A stretch of DNA of 64,000 nt from Cryptomeria japonica (GCF_030272615.1 NC_081410.1:223313415-223377414), one strand, 5' to 3'. Counted from the first letter of the stretch, positions 1 through 12,744 are shown. Translations and numbers: made by a program. The notes: a model not told the origin generated them from the sequence alone.

Positions 1-885
1 CTCTTAGTAATATCTCAGACTACCCTTGGATGGCTTAGCACATTCTCTTAAGACCACAGACACAATAAACATCAACTGTGCCATCCTAAATAGCCATCTC
101 AACTAGGTCAGCCACTAAACCCTAATTACATCATGAAATTACAATACAAATCATAAGAGATAATCTCAAATCAATATATAGATCATTACATGAAATTAAA
201 ATGCAATATCAACCATTGGTTGATCGAAACCCATCACGAAAATCTGATCTATACCAAAGTCAAAACCTCAAAACACTCCACTAAGCGTTTTGTTGTTTCC
301 CAAGAAATTCTTCCTTGAATTAGGCCAAAACAATAATCAAATCATTTCACATAGGTTGTGCCATGTTACCACCTTCATGTAGACTCATCGTCGATCATCG
401 CCATAATAAAAATCATTACCTATTTGATGATATCTTCACCCGTCCTTAAACCCTACTAAAACCTTAGCAAAACTTCATCAAAAATTAGAAACATGCCTTC
501 GAATAGTCATCACAAGTTCTAGTTTTGGTTAGATACTCCTTTCCATGATACAAGATCACATTCCAAACCAAAAATCACCAATCATCACCGATCATACAAT
601 TCAATGAAAACATCTATGCTTTACCAATTAAAGTCCTATTTCACAGACTTATGTTCTTTACTGGTAAACCTTGTCTTCTGGTAAACCAAATCACTTAGAT
701 AACAAAACAAAACATCAAGAACATCAGTAATAATCCTTTGACATTAGTTTCCATCAATGAAAACACAAATTATAGATCAAGTAATCTAATCACAAAATCT
801 CAATGTCTTCATCCCAAATAGTCTTCTATCCTCTACCGGTGTAGTCATCCATCTTCAACTGCATCACTTGCATCAGTTATGCCAA
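1..885 (-). repeat. Decayed minus-oriented LTR fragment at window edge
   Basis: The stretch resembles the inner part of the minus-oriented copia LTRs of elements C and D: a 'taggtc..ccactaaaccctaattac' block matches 'ttaggtcggtaac..aacctaattat' near 26817 in C and the 'ataggtcggtagcataaacccta' block near 63118 in D. It ends at 'ttatgccaa', the usual right end of these LTRs on the plus strand (compare ...tgccaaca at 36648, 62928 and 63700). The final CA and the following polypurine tract are missing. No coding frame is supported. A decayed LTR is the best reading, but only short similarities support it. Confidence 0.4.
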
Positions 886-1160
886 ATGTCAACATTTGTC
901 TTATGCATGATGGATATGTTTAGACTTTATTAGACTTATTGATGATATGGATTATGTTCATGATGAGTTATGACTCTTTATATGTTTCAGTCGGTTAGCA
1001 TGATGTTAGATACTATGTGGACTCATGCTATCTTGTGATGATGCTATCTTACTGATTATATGACTTGATGGATTTTACATATATTAATATGTGCTAATGA
1101 TTTACACTAATTATGCATTGATGATGATTAGATGTACTAACCCTAATCCTTAATTATATA

Positions 1161-1816
1161 TGATGATGAGTGATGAACTTATAAGGCATTGCGAGGGGGG
1201 GTGAATCAGTGAAAGTAAAAACAATACAAATCTGTTTATCAATTTCATAAACTTAAAACTCAATAGGCACATAAGAAATAACACCAAGTATGCAATAACC
1301 ACATAAAGCATAAACCACATGGCACAAGAGTTTATACGTGAAAAACCCAAATGGGAAAAACCATGGTGGGAGTTAGTACCCACAAGATCCATTATCTATA
1401 GTATAGAGATATAACCGGTTAGGGTCTACAACACCCGGTTAGGGGCACACCCTGTTAGGAGTGTCTAAGACCAATTAAGAGATTTACAAAAAGGCTTGTG
1501 AGGACCAGCCCTGGTAGGAGCTACCCAAGTTAATGGGATTCAAACACAAGTTAATGTGTCACCTGGTTAGAGGATTTAATGATCAAACCTGTTAGGATCT
1601 CACTGCACCCTGTTAGGAGTGACCTTGTAAGAGATTTTTCTTGCTGCAACTGTTAGGGACACAAAAAGTACAAATGATCTTAGTATAACACCTTTAGTGT
1701 CTGATAAGATCTGCTTCATAACATTACAAAATCACATAGACTTCATCTTTGAACTCCTCTGATCATCACACTATCAAAAAATATAAAATTTGATCATCAT
1801 CTTTCACACTATCAAG

Positions 1817-1861
<45 letters not shown>

Positions 1862-2445
1862 TTTCATACATCTTCACACATTTAAAATCATCATAAGGTT
1901 GGCTAGAACCTTGTTACAATTCCCTAGGTACAATGCATCTAGACAATCTTGCATTGTATGCTTTAGTTATATCGGCCACTGACATAACAAATCCAATTCC
2001 ATGTCATTATATTGATCTGAGTGATTTTCATCACTACCGGTTAAGTCTCCATCAACTAATTTATTATGTCAAACAAATCTCATTCACCTGATCCTGTACA
2101 TGCTATCACAAACATATCTTCATCTAATAGTCTTCAATGCTATTGCAAAACCACATCGTCTCATTCTTGATGATTTTCACATACCGGTTGTTAGAATATA
2201 ACACTGTTAGTCTTTTACCGATTGAAGTCCTAATAACTAGTTTTGATAAAAACTGTCTCTGCTAACCAGTTAAGCCATGCCGATTGACCTATAGGACTTA
2301 GATGACTGTAAAAACATAGTTGCCATCAATGACAACATACAAAATAGTCATCATAAATAAATCTAATCTTTATGCACAATAGACATATACCGGTTGCATC
2401 AAGAAAACACACATTACCGGTTTAGTTCAAATGATCAAATGCCAA
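1161..2445 (-). repeat. Truncated minus-oriented copia-type LTR (element G)
   Basis: On the plus strand it starts with TG, then a run of G followed by 'gtgaatcagt' (about 1192-1210). This is the reverse complement of the poly-C/'actgattcac' motif found just inside the 3' end of every copia-type LTR here. Next come the block 'aaacccaaatgggaaaaaccatggtggg' (shared with C, D and F elements, about 1347-1373), an array of 'CCTGTTAGGAG'-like repeats (about 1420-1660), a TA microsatellite and ACCGGT-type motifs. It stops at 'gccaa', two bases short of the expected CA end, and no polypurine tract follows. It is therefore a truncated or solo LTR; no clear target duplication was found. Confidence 0.55.
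1821..1859. repeat. (TA)n microsatellite
   Basis: An uninterrupted TA dinucleotide run of about 39 bases lies inside the minus-oriented LTR fragment. Confidence 0.95.
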
Positions 2446-2562
2446 TAGATGAGATGTATAATTATTGCTTTTATATTGTTTGATTGTCTTTGTGGAGAAT
2501 CAACGTCACATCACTCATTGCAAGCGGGATGTGTCATTGTGATATTTTCCCACTTGTCTATT

Positions 2563-2597
<35 letters not shown>

Positions 2598-5199
2598 ATC
2601 GTTATCTATTGTTTTAAGAGTTGGAGGTACTAGGCATTTATTCCTCCTAGGTAACTAGGTGCGAGCTCTCTTGGCTTTACAAGTATGAGCGTGTCTCAAT
2701 CCTAATGGTAATATGTGGTTATGGAGTTGACATCAGTTCCCCTTACACACTCTAGGTCTAAGCTATCACTTGTGTGTGTGTGTTGCCAGTTCATCAGTTG
2801 GTCGCCTTGGTTTGGAGTTCATGGTATGATTTAATTGTTTATTTATATGACTATTGGTGCTAGATTGATTATTTAAATTTAATTGGTGATTATATAGTTA
2901 TAATGTTCATTTTGATTTATTAGATTTAATGACTTTTTATTATTTGGTAATTGATAATTATTACTAAAGGTTGCATAAGGTTTTATTTAATATTTAATTA
3001 TTTATAATATAATTTATTTTTTGTTTATAGTTTATTTTATTTATTTAGTGTTTAATTTAATCTTTATTTAATTCAATATTGTGGAGTCTTGATTATTTAA
3101 TTAATGAACTTTCTCGTGTTTTATTTAATTAAGTCTATGTCTAATTTATAAGGTATAGTCGTTTAAATATTATCTGGGGGAAAACCATAGGTTAAAATAA
3201 AATATAAACCCCCACTTGATATATATTAATGCATTGGAATATTATTATTATTCTCCCTTTTGATTTTTAAAATCTCATTGAGAAAAAATGAGAAATAAGA
3301 AAATATAAAATAAAGTTTGGAGGGAGATATTTCAAAATAAAATAATTCGATTGGCCAGATTAGAGGCTAGTGTTTTGGAGCTTTTCATTTGTTGTCGTGA
3401 AGTTTTTTGGATTCTTCTTGTTCTTCATCTTCTCTTTGCAAATTTTGTCTATCATTTTTCTTTGGCTTTGGTGGAGCTTGGGATTGGAGTGTTGATTCTT
3501 GTTGTTGGATTGAGGATTGCTAGAACTCTTCTTGAACTCCCATTGCCTTCACAGGGGATTCTAGGTTGGAGTCTAAGACTTTTGTTTTGGTTTTAAAATC
3601 TTTCTCGTGTCTTATCTGTGTGATTTTTGGTTGGGAGCTGGGAATAGTTTTATTCTATATAGTATTAGATTAAAGAGAATAGGGAAAAGATTTATTTTTA
3701 TTATCTTAGATTCATTGTATGCATTCATAAATTTCCTTGTAGAGTGTGTTCATAGAAATAGCTTGTCCTCTGTGCATTTCTTTGTTGTCGTTGGGTAGAT
3801 TATATTTACTGATGTAGCTTATTTGCATAGCTTTGGTTAATGAATGCAGAAATAGAGTTGCTTATGGTGTATAATGTATAGTTTTATCTACAATATATCT
3901 TTATGACTCTCTATATGTTGTTCGTGGAAATGGTTTCCCCACCAGTGCATTCTTTGTGGATTGTGTGGTTGTCCTTGTGACTTTTATTTTCCATAGTGTT
4001 TAGCTTTGATTGATTGAATATGTAGAAGTTGCTTAGCCTGATTTAGAGTCTTCTCTCATGTATAGGTCTACAACTTTCTGATGAACATATCTCAAAAATT
4101 ATAAACTAACTTTGTATTAATTTTACTATTTTTTCATCTTCATGTTTATTGTGATTTGGGTTTTTAAGATAAAACTAAAACAATATGAATGTGTATTTAG
4201 AGTTTTCCGGTAATTTTGCTTATCTTGACTTGATTTCCTCAATTAACTTCCATACCAGAGGCTAGTTTATGATGTGTTATTGTGTTCCAGATTTTGTTAT
4301 TATCAAATTTGAGGTTTTAGGATGCTTTATGAGCATTTTCCTTCATGTATTGGTTATTATTTGGATTCCTCTCATACGAAGATGCCATGAGAGAAGGTTG
4401 CAAATTGATGTTTGTGTTTCCAACAAGTAAATGGCCTTGCTATGGTTTTTCTTTTATGTTTGCAAAAGATTATGATGGCCCTGTTGTATGTCCTTTGATT
4501 TATGTTTTTTGTCAAGAGGCTCCTTTCCTATTCTCTTTGATGTTGTAGTCTCATTTCATGTATATTTTATGTATGAGTGTTTGGGCTGCATGTTATGAAT
4601 TTTCATTTTAGATTTTCATACTTGGTTTTAGGGCCTCTTGAGCATGTATACCTTTGTTGTACGGGCCCATGTTAGGGGGAGTGAGCTTCCTTGTGATGAC
4701 TGAGGGTCATGAGAGATAGGCTCTCATGAGGTTCCTTGTAAGGATGCATGAAGTCTAGATCGCCAGGGCACATGGGAGTTTACCTTTCATTGTAATATAA
4801 GTGATATCCTAAAATGAATATGAGATGGGTAGCTAGATAATTAATAAGATAATAACTGAATTGAGCCTCATGTCTTATTCCTAGGGAGGATGTTTTAAGA
4901 TAAGCATGAGAAGGCCATGAAGATGGCAAGCTAATCTCCCTTAGTCTCTCATAGGTTGAGATGGCTCCGCATGTCCATTAGGCTTGTGCCTTGTTGTTAT
5001 GTTATGTGGATGGCATGTGATGACACTTCACCTCTACATGTTTTCCCTTGATTTGCATTGCATTATGTTATGTGTATTGTTAGCCTCTAGGAGTTTCTTA
5101 ATGCACTTTCTTGTGATGGATTCATGCATGAGAGTCTTATGTAGTCTTGTCCTTTGGTATTAAGTGTCAACCTAGATGTAGAGTGTGTTGGGACCTTGC
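2446..5199. other. AT-rich intergenic stretch, nothing recognised
   Basis: Between the LTR fragment on the left and element A there is very AT-rich sequence (densest about 2860-3330), then T-rich sequence and, from about 4640, a segment with 'agggggagtgagc' and 'ctctcatgagg' motifs. The short open frames here (for example 3351-3596 and 4345-4548) are hydrophobic or low-complexity, lack recognisable motifs and are not credible genes. The stretch may be very old transposon sequence, but I cannot name a family. Confidence 0.5.
2565..2596. repeat. (TG)n microsatellite
   Basis: An uninterrupted TG run of 32 bases. It reads as cysteine-valine repeats in one frame, which makes a spurious short ORF. 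Confidence 0.95.
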
Positions 5200-6109
5200 T
5201 GTTGGTAATTAACACTCTATTGGTTGGTTTCATTATGTTGTCATTGATGGCAACATGATTTTGGGTTTCATCTTCATATGGTGTACCGACAAGCACTTCA
5301 TAGACTCTACACTGGCACTGACATTGGTAGGATAGAAGATTTCTTTGGTCACCGACAATCCAAGCTGACATGGTATAGTAAAGGTTATCGGTATGGGAGG
5401 CCAACACATCTTAGATCCAACATAGGAAACTTGTTTTAATGCTTATTCATTTTTTTTATATGGCCAACATGTAATCTGATATTGTATATATCTTTGTGAG
5501 CCAACATTTAAGGCATAAATTTATATAGGGTATATAGGGGAGATTGATTAGATCATTTTGTAATAAGGAGAGAGACATGATAGGATATATATATATATGG
5601 ATGTAATGTAATAAAAAATAAATCATAGAGATTATGTAGTGAGGAATTCATTGTAAGGGTTGTTCTGGTATAGAGGTTTAGGGTTTTAACCGGAATTGTA
5701 TTCTGGCATTGAAGATGCTATCTTAGTAGTTCACACTTCTCTAGATTGTTGTCTAGTATGTTATGTAGTCAGTAAGGCTCCTATTGTGATTGATTTATGT
5801 GCTCTAGGCTGTAAGCCTTCCTGCAAGTATGGGCCCATCATATATTGTAATATCTCTTCATATGTCCAGTGAATTGATATTGTGGGTCACAAATCCCACC
5901 GTGGTTTTTCCTCATTGATTTTCCACATATAAATCTGTGTGTTATGATTCTCATTTATGTGTTTGGCTTACTGGTTGCATTACTTCTTTCAATTATGTTT
6001 ATACCAGTATACCGGCTGGTGTATGAATGTTTTGTTAAGGCTAAAATCTACTATTTCAGTATAACATTGATTCACCCCCCCCCCCTCTCAATGTTATTGG
6101 TTTCCAATA
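5200..6109 (+). repeat. 5' LTR of element A
   Basis: It begins TGTTGGTAATTAACAC and matches the 3' LTR start at 19096. It contains the conserved copia-type LTR features: 'cccaccgtggtttttcc' near 5896, then 'gattcacccccccccctctca' about 45 bases before the end. The primer site follows directly. The last bases are AATA, not the usual AACA, so the right end has mutated. Its length is 910 bp. The possible target sequence on the left is 5195-5199 (cttgc); the partner copy is lost. Confidence 0.8.
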
Positions 6110-6111
6110 AT

Positions 6112-6123
6112 TGGTATCAGAGC
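6112..6123 (+). other. Primer binding site, tRNA-iMet type (element A)
   Basis: TGGTATCAGAGC lies two bases after the LTR end. This is the standard plant initiator-methionine tRNA primer site. Confidence 0.9.
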
Positions 6124-6156
6124 CTTGTACCTCAGAGGAAGTTTAACAGCTTGAGG

Positions 6157-7295
6157 ATGATCCTGAAACTAGAATCATTGAACATGGATTTGGAGAAGCA
6201 ACTTGAGTTGGCACTTGAAGATTATGATGTTGAAAGATTGAAGAACTTAAAGCTACAAGATAGTTGAATTCTGCTAAGGAATTCATTGTTTTCCTACAAG
6301 AGAGGATATCATCTGTTCAAGCTAGGAGGAAGGAACTTTTGCAAAATCAAGATGATGAAGAAAAAAATGCACTTAAGGAACAATGTCAGAAATTAAGTCA
6401 GGAGAACATGGTTATGAAGAATGAAATGCAAGCTATGACTATGAGGATGTCTAAGGAGATTGAGGACAAAAAGTAAAAAGAAGAAAATCTTGTTGTATCC
6501 CTAAAGAACAAGTTTGAAGAATATGGTATGTTGGTTCATGAAAATGATATGTTGAGAACTGATTTGATACAATCCTAGAATAATGAGCAAGTGCTTGAGA
6601 GAAAAATGTCAATACTAAGAGATGATTTAACTATTGCAAGTGAGTACAAATAAAAATTCAAGATCAGCTCAGTACAACTTGATGAGTTACTGAAGAGAGA
6701 GGCAGATTGGAGATTCCATGGACTTGGATTTGAGCAAGGAAAGAGTTCTAGTACTACTAATGAAGATCAAAACCATAAGGCACCGGTAAGGCAATTCAAT
6801 GCTTATAAATTTAATGGTAGATGTTTCATTTGCAATAGATTTGGATACATGGCTAGGCAATTTAGAAATAGAGCAAATCAAAACCCTGATTCTGCTCCCG
6901 ATAAATCTTCTAAATGCAATAAAATTGGTCATAAGACAAAAGATTGCAGAATGAATGTAAAATGCTATGCTTGTGGAAAATTTTGACATATGGCCAATTA
7001 GTGCAGGTCAAGTAATTTCACTGGTTTTAGCAAGGCAATTCAAAAGAACAATGTTACATGTTATGCATGTAATAAAATTGGACATATTGCTAAGTTTTGT
7101 AGAAGAAGAAATCCACTGGTTGGCAATGGAGGATCAAATGAAAAATAAACAGAGAAGGTTAATGAAATTAGACAAGATCATACTCAGAGATGGGTGAGAA
7201 AGGTTGAAGAGCAATCATCAGATGGGAATGTCCTAGTTACCTATTTGGCAGAAGAGGCTGCTCCTACACTGGTAGTGAGCTCATCCAGTAACTAA
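6157..7295 (+). pseudogene. ORF1 of element A: coiled-coil, CCHC zinc-knuckle gag-like protein (broken)
   Basis: From the ATG at 6157 the translation follows ORF1 of element B: an N-terminal heptad-rich coiled coil (DYDVERLKNLKL, then KNEMQAMTMRMSKEIEDKK), a linker ending in a KFNG(R/K)CF motif, and CCHC knuckles. Knuckles visible are CFICNRFGYMARQF (last Cys lost), KCNKIGHKTKDC, CYACGKF followed by a stop, and an intact CYACNKIGHIAKFC near 7055-7100. Several stops and at least one frameshift break it. The end ...SSSSN-stop at 7293-7295 matches the end of ORF1 in element B (...SSSN-stop), so the original length was about 380 residues. Such a protein would coat and package RNA as a Gag does; that role is inferred from the domain type. 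Confidence 0.75.
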
Positions 7296-7663
7296 GGCAG
7301 ATGCCTTAGGGGTAGGCAAAATTTCATGGAAGATGATGCATATGCCTCTAGAGGAGATTTTGGAAGATGTTCCAGATATTGGAAAGGATTATCCGACATG
7401 GATATGTTTAGAGTGAGATCTGGTATCTTTCACCGATAGTCATTTATCTCAATAGAATATTAGGGTCTTTCTCTCGAAGGATAAAAGGTCGAATACACTT
7501 CATTATTATTCACCATGCATTCAAAGAGAAATTCAGAGCAACTAAGTGTGATTAGAGGCTATTTAGAGGCAATCATATTTCTTCTTGAGTGATCACACCA
7601 GCATCTGGAAGGATTTGTTGGAGGTTTTCACCAAGAATAGCCAAAAGGTATTTTTCTTGAATC
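7296..7663 (+). other. ORF1-ORF2 spacer of element A
   Basis: This stretch lies between the ORF1 stop and the ORF2 ATG. The corresponding spacer in element B is 60591-60865. No separate gene is visible; it may hold a leader or splice region for ORF2, but nothing in the sequence proves that. Confidence 0.5.
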
Positions 7664-9597
7664 ATGGAAGTGGGATCATCTTTTGTTCCTATTTTCATTG
7701 CAAATCCAACTAGTAGAGGTTAAGGACTAACCCAGACCAATTTTCAAATAGTATCCACATGTGGCTACCAAGGAAGATTTGGTTGGAGCATTTTCTCGCA
7801 TTCCAGAGGGAGTAGTGTATGTAGAGGATGTTAGGGCATACATTCATTGTCATATAGAGGATTTAGGCACTTCAAAGATCAAAGGGATGTATATGAATGA
7901 GCTCATGGGAGAATCTGGTAAAATCAAACTGACATATCAACACATCGAAGATATAGGGTTCACAGATATTCTCGATATTCTGGAGTTTGTGGATGAAATA
8001 GTTAGATATGTACTAAGAAGAATACATGGGGAATTCATATGGTTGGATAGACCCTATAAAATTACTAAGGAAGCCATTCGGGCAATTACAAGTTTTCCAT
8101 TAATAGGGAAACATCTGGATAAGAAAGTGCCAAATGACTTTGTGAGGTAGATCACCGGTGCTACATTAGACAAGAGATTGATGAAGGTGAGCACTATCAT
8201 CAAGACCAACATCAAATTTGGAAGAATGGTTATAGGCTACAAGGTAACTCAGTCTAACTAGCTGAATTCAATTTCCAGTTCATGTATTTTGGTTGCATAT
8301 AAGATGATGAGGGATAATATCAAGTTGGATATTTTTGGCTGGATGCTTGAAGAATTATTGATCAACTTAGGAAAAATTAAAGGTGAGAAGGAGGGCACCT
8401 TCTGGTATGGTAATCTGTTAGTCTACTTAATGTTATACTTTTTGAATGATGCTCCCAATTCTAGTAGGAAGCAATGGGATTTTGACATCTCAGTAGGAAG
8501 ATAGCCAAAGCAATCAATTGTTGCATTGGGAAGTCTAAGAGATGATAAGGTATGGGGTTACTCTAAGGCTTTTCAAAAATCTATGACGTCTAGAATAAGA
8601 ATACCTGAGCACATAGTAGAGAAATACTCTACCGATATTTTTTTTATGGTTAAAAAGGATGTGACTCTCATGGAGGCAGTCAAGCCCTGGAAGATTTGGA
8701 TAGAGGAAATGGGATATGAGGTAGATGCATAGATTCTTGATGCCTATGTGAAAATGCTAATTGATGCAAAAAATTGATAAGGCAGAGAAGCATTGTGGAA
8801 CTGCATAGCAGAAGACTCTTGAGGTTTAAACAGAGTTCAATCAGAAGAAAAGGGAAAAACAAGAAGGAAAGGAAACTAAGTATGTAAAGGAGGTTTGAAA
8901 GGACATTAAGGCACTCATTGATGTTGTCCTAAAGAAAGGAAGAAAGAGGAAGGATCCAATAGTTCATAGTGAACCTGTGACTGCAGATTCTGAGTCTGAA
9001 GATAACACACCATTAGCTTTCAAAAGCGTTGTGAGGAAGAAACCAGAAGAACCTAAAGTGGAAGCAAAGAAACAACTGGTTAAAAAGGTCACCGTCAAGT
9101 TACCAGCACAAAAGCAGGCACCTAAGGCTACATCAACAGCTGCATCTGGTACTGCCAGAAGGAGGAAGAAGAGTGACATTGATTTGGCACTAGAGATTGG
9201 CAATGTAACTATTATACCACCTATGACTTGTGCTGAAATTGTTGATGAAATTACTAAGGATGGGATGCTGAAAAATGTTAAGTCTTATTATGATACATTA
9301 GAAGTTGATGAGTAGAGATAAGTAGAGGAAGCAATTATATTGTATTTGGATATCTATAAGAAAGCATTAATAGAGATAGAAAATCAAATACCAGAAGTGT
9401 TATATAACATGTTGGCTACTAGAAGGTTATCTACAATGCAAAAGTTTTAGCTATTTGTGTTGTTGTAACTTTAGATGAAATGGATAAGACAATTGAGGTT
9501 GCAGATAGGAAGGCATTCAATAGCAAACATAGAATAACTAGCCTGATGTTAGAAATGATGAATGAGGTAATAAAAGAAACACAAAAGGCTTGTGATG
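7664..9597 (+). pseudogene. ORF2 of element A, N-terminal and middle part (broken)
   Basis: The ATG at 7664 opens a frame with ..FIANP.., as in ORF2 of element B. After a frameshift the frame resumes at 7761 and aligns along its length with ORF2 of B: GAFSRIPEGVVYVED, YIHCHIEDLG, RIHGEFIWLDRPYKITKEA, then a basic and Glu-rich section (KVEAKKQ, RRRKKSDIDLALEI) and a DEITKDGMLKNVKSYYDTLE block. The N-terminal region has the feel of plant 'putative transposon protein'/mobile-domain proteins, an assignment from memory. Stops and frameshifts are frequent. The similarity stops near 9597, where an unrelated insertion begins, and resumes near 11090. Confidence 0.7.
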
Positions 9598-11090
9598 TAG
9601 AGCCCTACCCACACACCTAAGGACAAGCCCAAACAAGGTTAGACTTCTGACCCCTCAAATGATCACAAGAGTCCTACAAGGAAGGACTCCACACCTTGAA
9701 TGAAACTACACACAAGTTCACTAGGCTTATGCCTACTCAAGATGAGTAAATGCCTCAACACCTACCCTACACCATCCTATGACACCCTGCTCCTAAGGGG
9801 TTGGGATTTGGTTCACTTATGGCCTTTAAAAGTGGTCCAAACACTAGTTTTGGGATTAGACCCCAATTCCTTATACATCCTTTAGAAACCTACCCCCTAG
9901 GCTTGTAGCCCTATTTGGCGATAAAATGGATCTTAACTCCAAAATTTTCCACACACCCATACAAAAAAATTACCATTTTAAACACCCTTTTGGAATTTTT
10001 ACTAATCCCCAAAATGGTTTGACCAGGTCTACAATTACAAGGTCTTATCCGTTTAGGGGCCAAGAGACCTAATAGGGGCAATCAGGCCTATTTTCCAAAG
10101 AAACTACCAAACAATGGATCCAAACTAGAAAAATAACTCTATGGGCATGTGGGGGATGGTGAGTAACTTTTAATTCCAAGGTTGCACACCTGGAAGGCAC
10201 CGCTATGACAAATTATGATGACTGTCCTAAATCTTTACCTAGGTAGTCACATAGAGATACCTACCTAATTTTGCTCCTTTCTCCACACAACCAAGTTTCC
10301 CCTCCAAAAAAATATGAAAAATATAAATTACAGAGGCTTATCCTACATCCATCCAAAGGAAGAGTTTTCTAATGGACTAGGATTCAAGATAAGGCCATGT
10401 TTGTCCAAAACCTTCTCCAAACACTCAAATTTCGAGTTGCAGTCAGAATAATGGAGGGTTATCTCTACTCTTATACAATTAGGACCTCAGACCACCACCA
10501 AAATAAATATATTTAATTCCTCTATCTACTCCATGGATGGTGTGGTTCAAATCAATTAGTAGAGGCACGTGCAACTCCTATCAACTCAGAATTTTTGGGA
10601 AAATTATAGTATTTTGTGTTTTATTGCTTCACAAACTCCAAATTACAACAACAACAGCCTTGGGAATCATGTCCACAAGGCTTATACAACTCTCCAATGG
10701 TTTCCCACCAAATTTGGAGTAGGTTGCAGCCGTTGAAAGGCTTCCCCCAACCAAATTTCAAAAAGTTGAACTTTTACACTCAAAAGTTGCATTTTACAAA
10801 ATTTGCAATTTTGCACAAAATGTTGTCAAACTTGCTAAGGTTGGAATCCACATACATGGATCAACCAAAAACTCAAAAAAAATGTGTAAAACCTATCAAA
10901 CACAAAACTAAACCATCTACTACCCATGTTGACCACATTGTCCCAATTGGCTTATCAAATTGCCTAATTGGTGATATGGGCTTACATATTGGGGTTTATT
11001 GCATACATGAAACACAAGACACTCTAATGATCCTATTCTTCATCCTTAGGGTCATGATTTGAGTGTTGATGAGGTGCTCTTGCACCATCT
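9598..11090. other. Unidentified 1.5-kb insertion inside ORF2 of element A
   Basis: Similarity to ORF2 of element B is lost after the codons for ..ETQKACDV (about 9598) and returns at 'gatcaatttttt' (about 11090, matching WDRFL in B). B has nothing between these points. The insert contains C-rich and A-rich tracts (near 9900-10140 and 10580-10700), no clear protein domain, no obvious terminal inverted repeats, and the palindromic 'ggtgctcttgcacc' near 11070. Short open frames (for example 10616-11062) have no recognised motif. It could be a fragment of another LTR, a non-autonomous DNA element or captured sequence; I cannot decide. Confidence 0.55.
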
Positions 11091-11518
11091 TGGATCAATT
11101 TTTTGGGAGAACATAAAGGATTATTTACTCACTGAAGACAAAGGTAGATATTGTAGATACATCAGTTGAAGGTAAAGGTAAAGGGATCATGGATACTCCA
11201 CCCTCAGTTTTAAAGAATATCAAGATAGTGGAAATTGAGCCACCAGAAAATGTACAAAAAAATAATGAGATACCAGTTAATACTGAAAACATTTTATAGG
11301 ATACAAACATTGAGGGTCCAATTGTCCTCTAGATACTAATGTACAGTTTGAGGATACTATTCCTAGAGAGGAGCTGGTAGTTACATAGACTACACCAAGT
11401 GGAAAAGCCACAGGGTACAAGTGAGGAGGTAATAAAGGATAAATCATCAGAGAAAATAGGGGAATCTGATAGGGAACCAGTTGCTAGCACATCATTATTG
11501 ACAATTGACACTTCTCTA
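11091..11518 (+). pseudogene. ORF2 of element A, middle segment up to the F1 insertion
   Basis: The reading frame carries VEGKGKGIMDTPP and Glu/Ser/Thr-rich low complexity (EEVIKDKSSEKIGES). This corresponds to the DKGKGKVGG and KKKESGTQTEQ section of ORF2 in B. At least two stop codons interrupt it. It ends at target-site copy 11514-11518, where copia element F1 begins, and continues at 18035. Confidence 0.65.
11514..11518 (+). repeat. Target-site duplication CTCTA, left copy (F1)
   Basis: CTCTA directly precedes the TG of the F1 5' LTR. An identical CTCTA at 18030-18034 follows the CA of its 3' LTR. Confidence 0.9.
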
Positions 11519-12742
11519 TGTTGGCATTATGGATGAATTTATTATGTGTTGCATTGATGTTTTGTCATTGATGTCAACACTAGCTGTTATGATTGGTTAC
11601 CGACAAAAGATGTAGTATTACCGACAGAAGGAACTATTTGTTGGATACTTCCGACATGTTTGGATCAATGGAATATGTTTGATTTTATGTGTTACATGTT
11701 CCTAGAGTATGTTTTGGTCAGTTGGTATTGACTTGGTGATCAATGCTATCATACACTCTTGTAAACCCTTACCGGCATGGGTTTAAGGTTTTGTCAGTAG
11801 AGATTTTATTGAGAATCTTAGATAGGATGCATAAGTGGTGTTGGTGTGGCTTCTAGATGGATTCCAGGATATTGAAGTTGTTCTTTGATCACACCTCAAC
11901 TGATTGAAGACATCGCTTTGGCGTGGTGGACCCAGATTAGGTCCGGTACCTATCTTGGTTATGGACCAATATCATGTTAAGGTGTTCTCTACACGTTACC
12001 GAGATGATTTATGAATTGGTTATTGTTTCTTTGGTCTCAAGCCAACATGGCATATCATTGTAATATGGATGTATGTAATGATCTTATTGTAATATCTTTT
12101 AGGTGGCCGACCTAATTGGTTTAGGCATTAGGGTTGGTATAAAGTGATGTAAGATCTCATTATCAATTATGGTATGGTATGGGAATGGAAATGTAATATC
12201 ATATGTGAAGGATTGTTGGTCAATCATTGAGGATTGAATTAGGTTTAAAGAAGAGCTCAAAGGCCTATGGTATTGAGCTTAACTGGGACTATAATCAGGC
12301 ATGGTAGATTTTATCTCTGGCAGTTCATTCTTTTGGATTATTGTCCAATTATCTCAAGGTGGTTATAACCTCCCTGTAGTGAGTGAGACTCTTTTGTAAT
12401 GAGTAGTACACTCTAGGTAGTGTGCCTTCTTGCATGTGTAGGCCCCTCATTGTATCACATACTTTCTGTAGAAGTATCATCTGACTGTGGGTAGGCTTCC
12501 CACCATGATTTTTCCCTTTTTGGGTTTTCCATGTACAAATCATGGTGTTATGTGGTATGGTTGCATTGTGTTGATTATCTATTTTATTGTTAAGTTGTAT
12601 TGTCTACCGGTATCTATTTATGCTATTTGAGTACTTAATGTTTATATGCTCTGGTTGAAGGTTATTAAGTGGTTTGATTGATATAATTTGTTAACAACTG
12701 ATTCACCCCCCACCTCTCAGTTGTTCACTGGTTATCCTAACA
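11519..12742 (+). repeat. 5' LTR of F1
   Basis: TGTTGGCATTATGG... to ...TAACA, 1224 bp. It contains a TATA-like box TATAAAG at 12138-12144, the block 'cccaccatgatttttccc' near 12500 and 'gattcaccccccacctctcagttgtt' before the end. It keeps two blocks that the 3' LTR has lost (about 11895-11915 and about 12067-12150). Confidence 0.9.
12138..12144 (+). promoter_or_regulatory. Putative TATA box in F1 5' LTR
   Basis: TATAAAG lies about 600 bases before the LTR end, at the position where F2 has TATAAAT. The 3' LTR of F1 has lost this stretch, so only the 5' copy could start transcription here. Confidence 0.5.
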
Positions 12743-12744
12743 AT

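Noticed and set aside
1150-1392. Minus-strand frame of 80 codons
   Set aside because: It lies across the conserved non-coding LTR signature (G-run/'gtgaatcagt' and 'gggaaaaaccatggtggg').
3351-3798. Open frames with hydrophobic translations in AT/T-rich sequence
   Set aside because: Composition follows the T-rich base content; no domain, no conserved start context, no neighbouring element structure.
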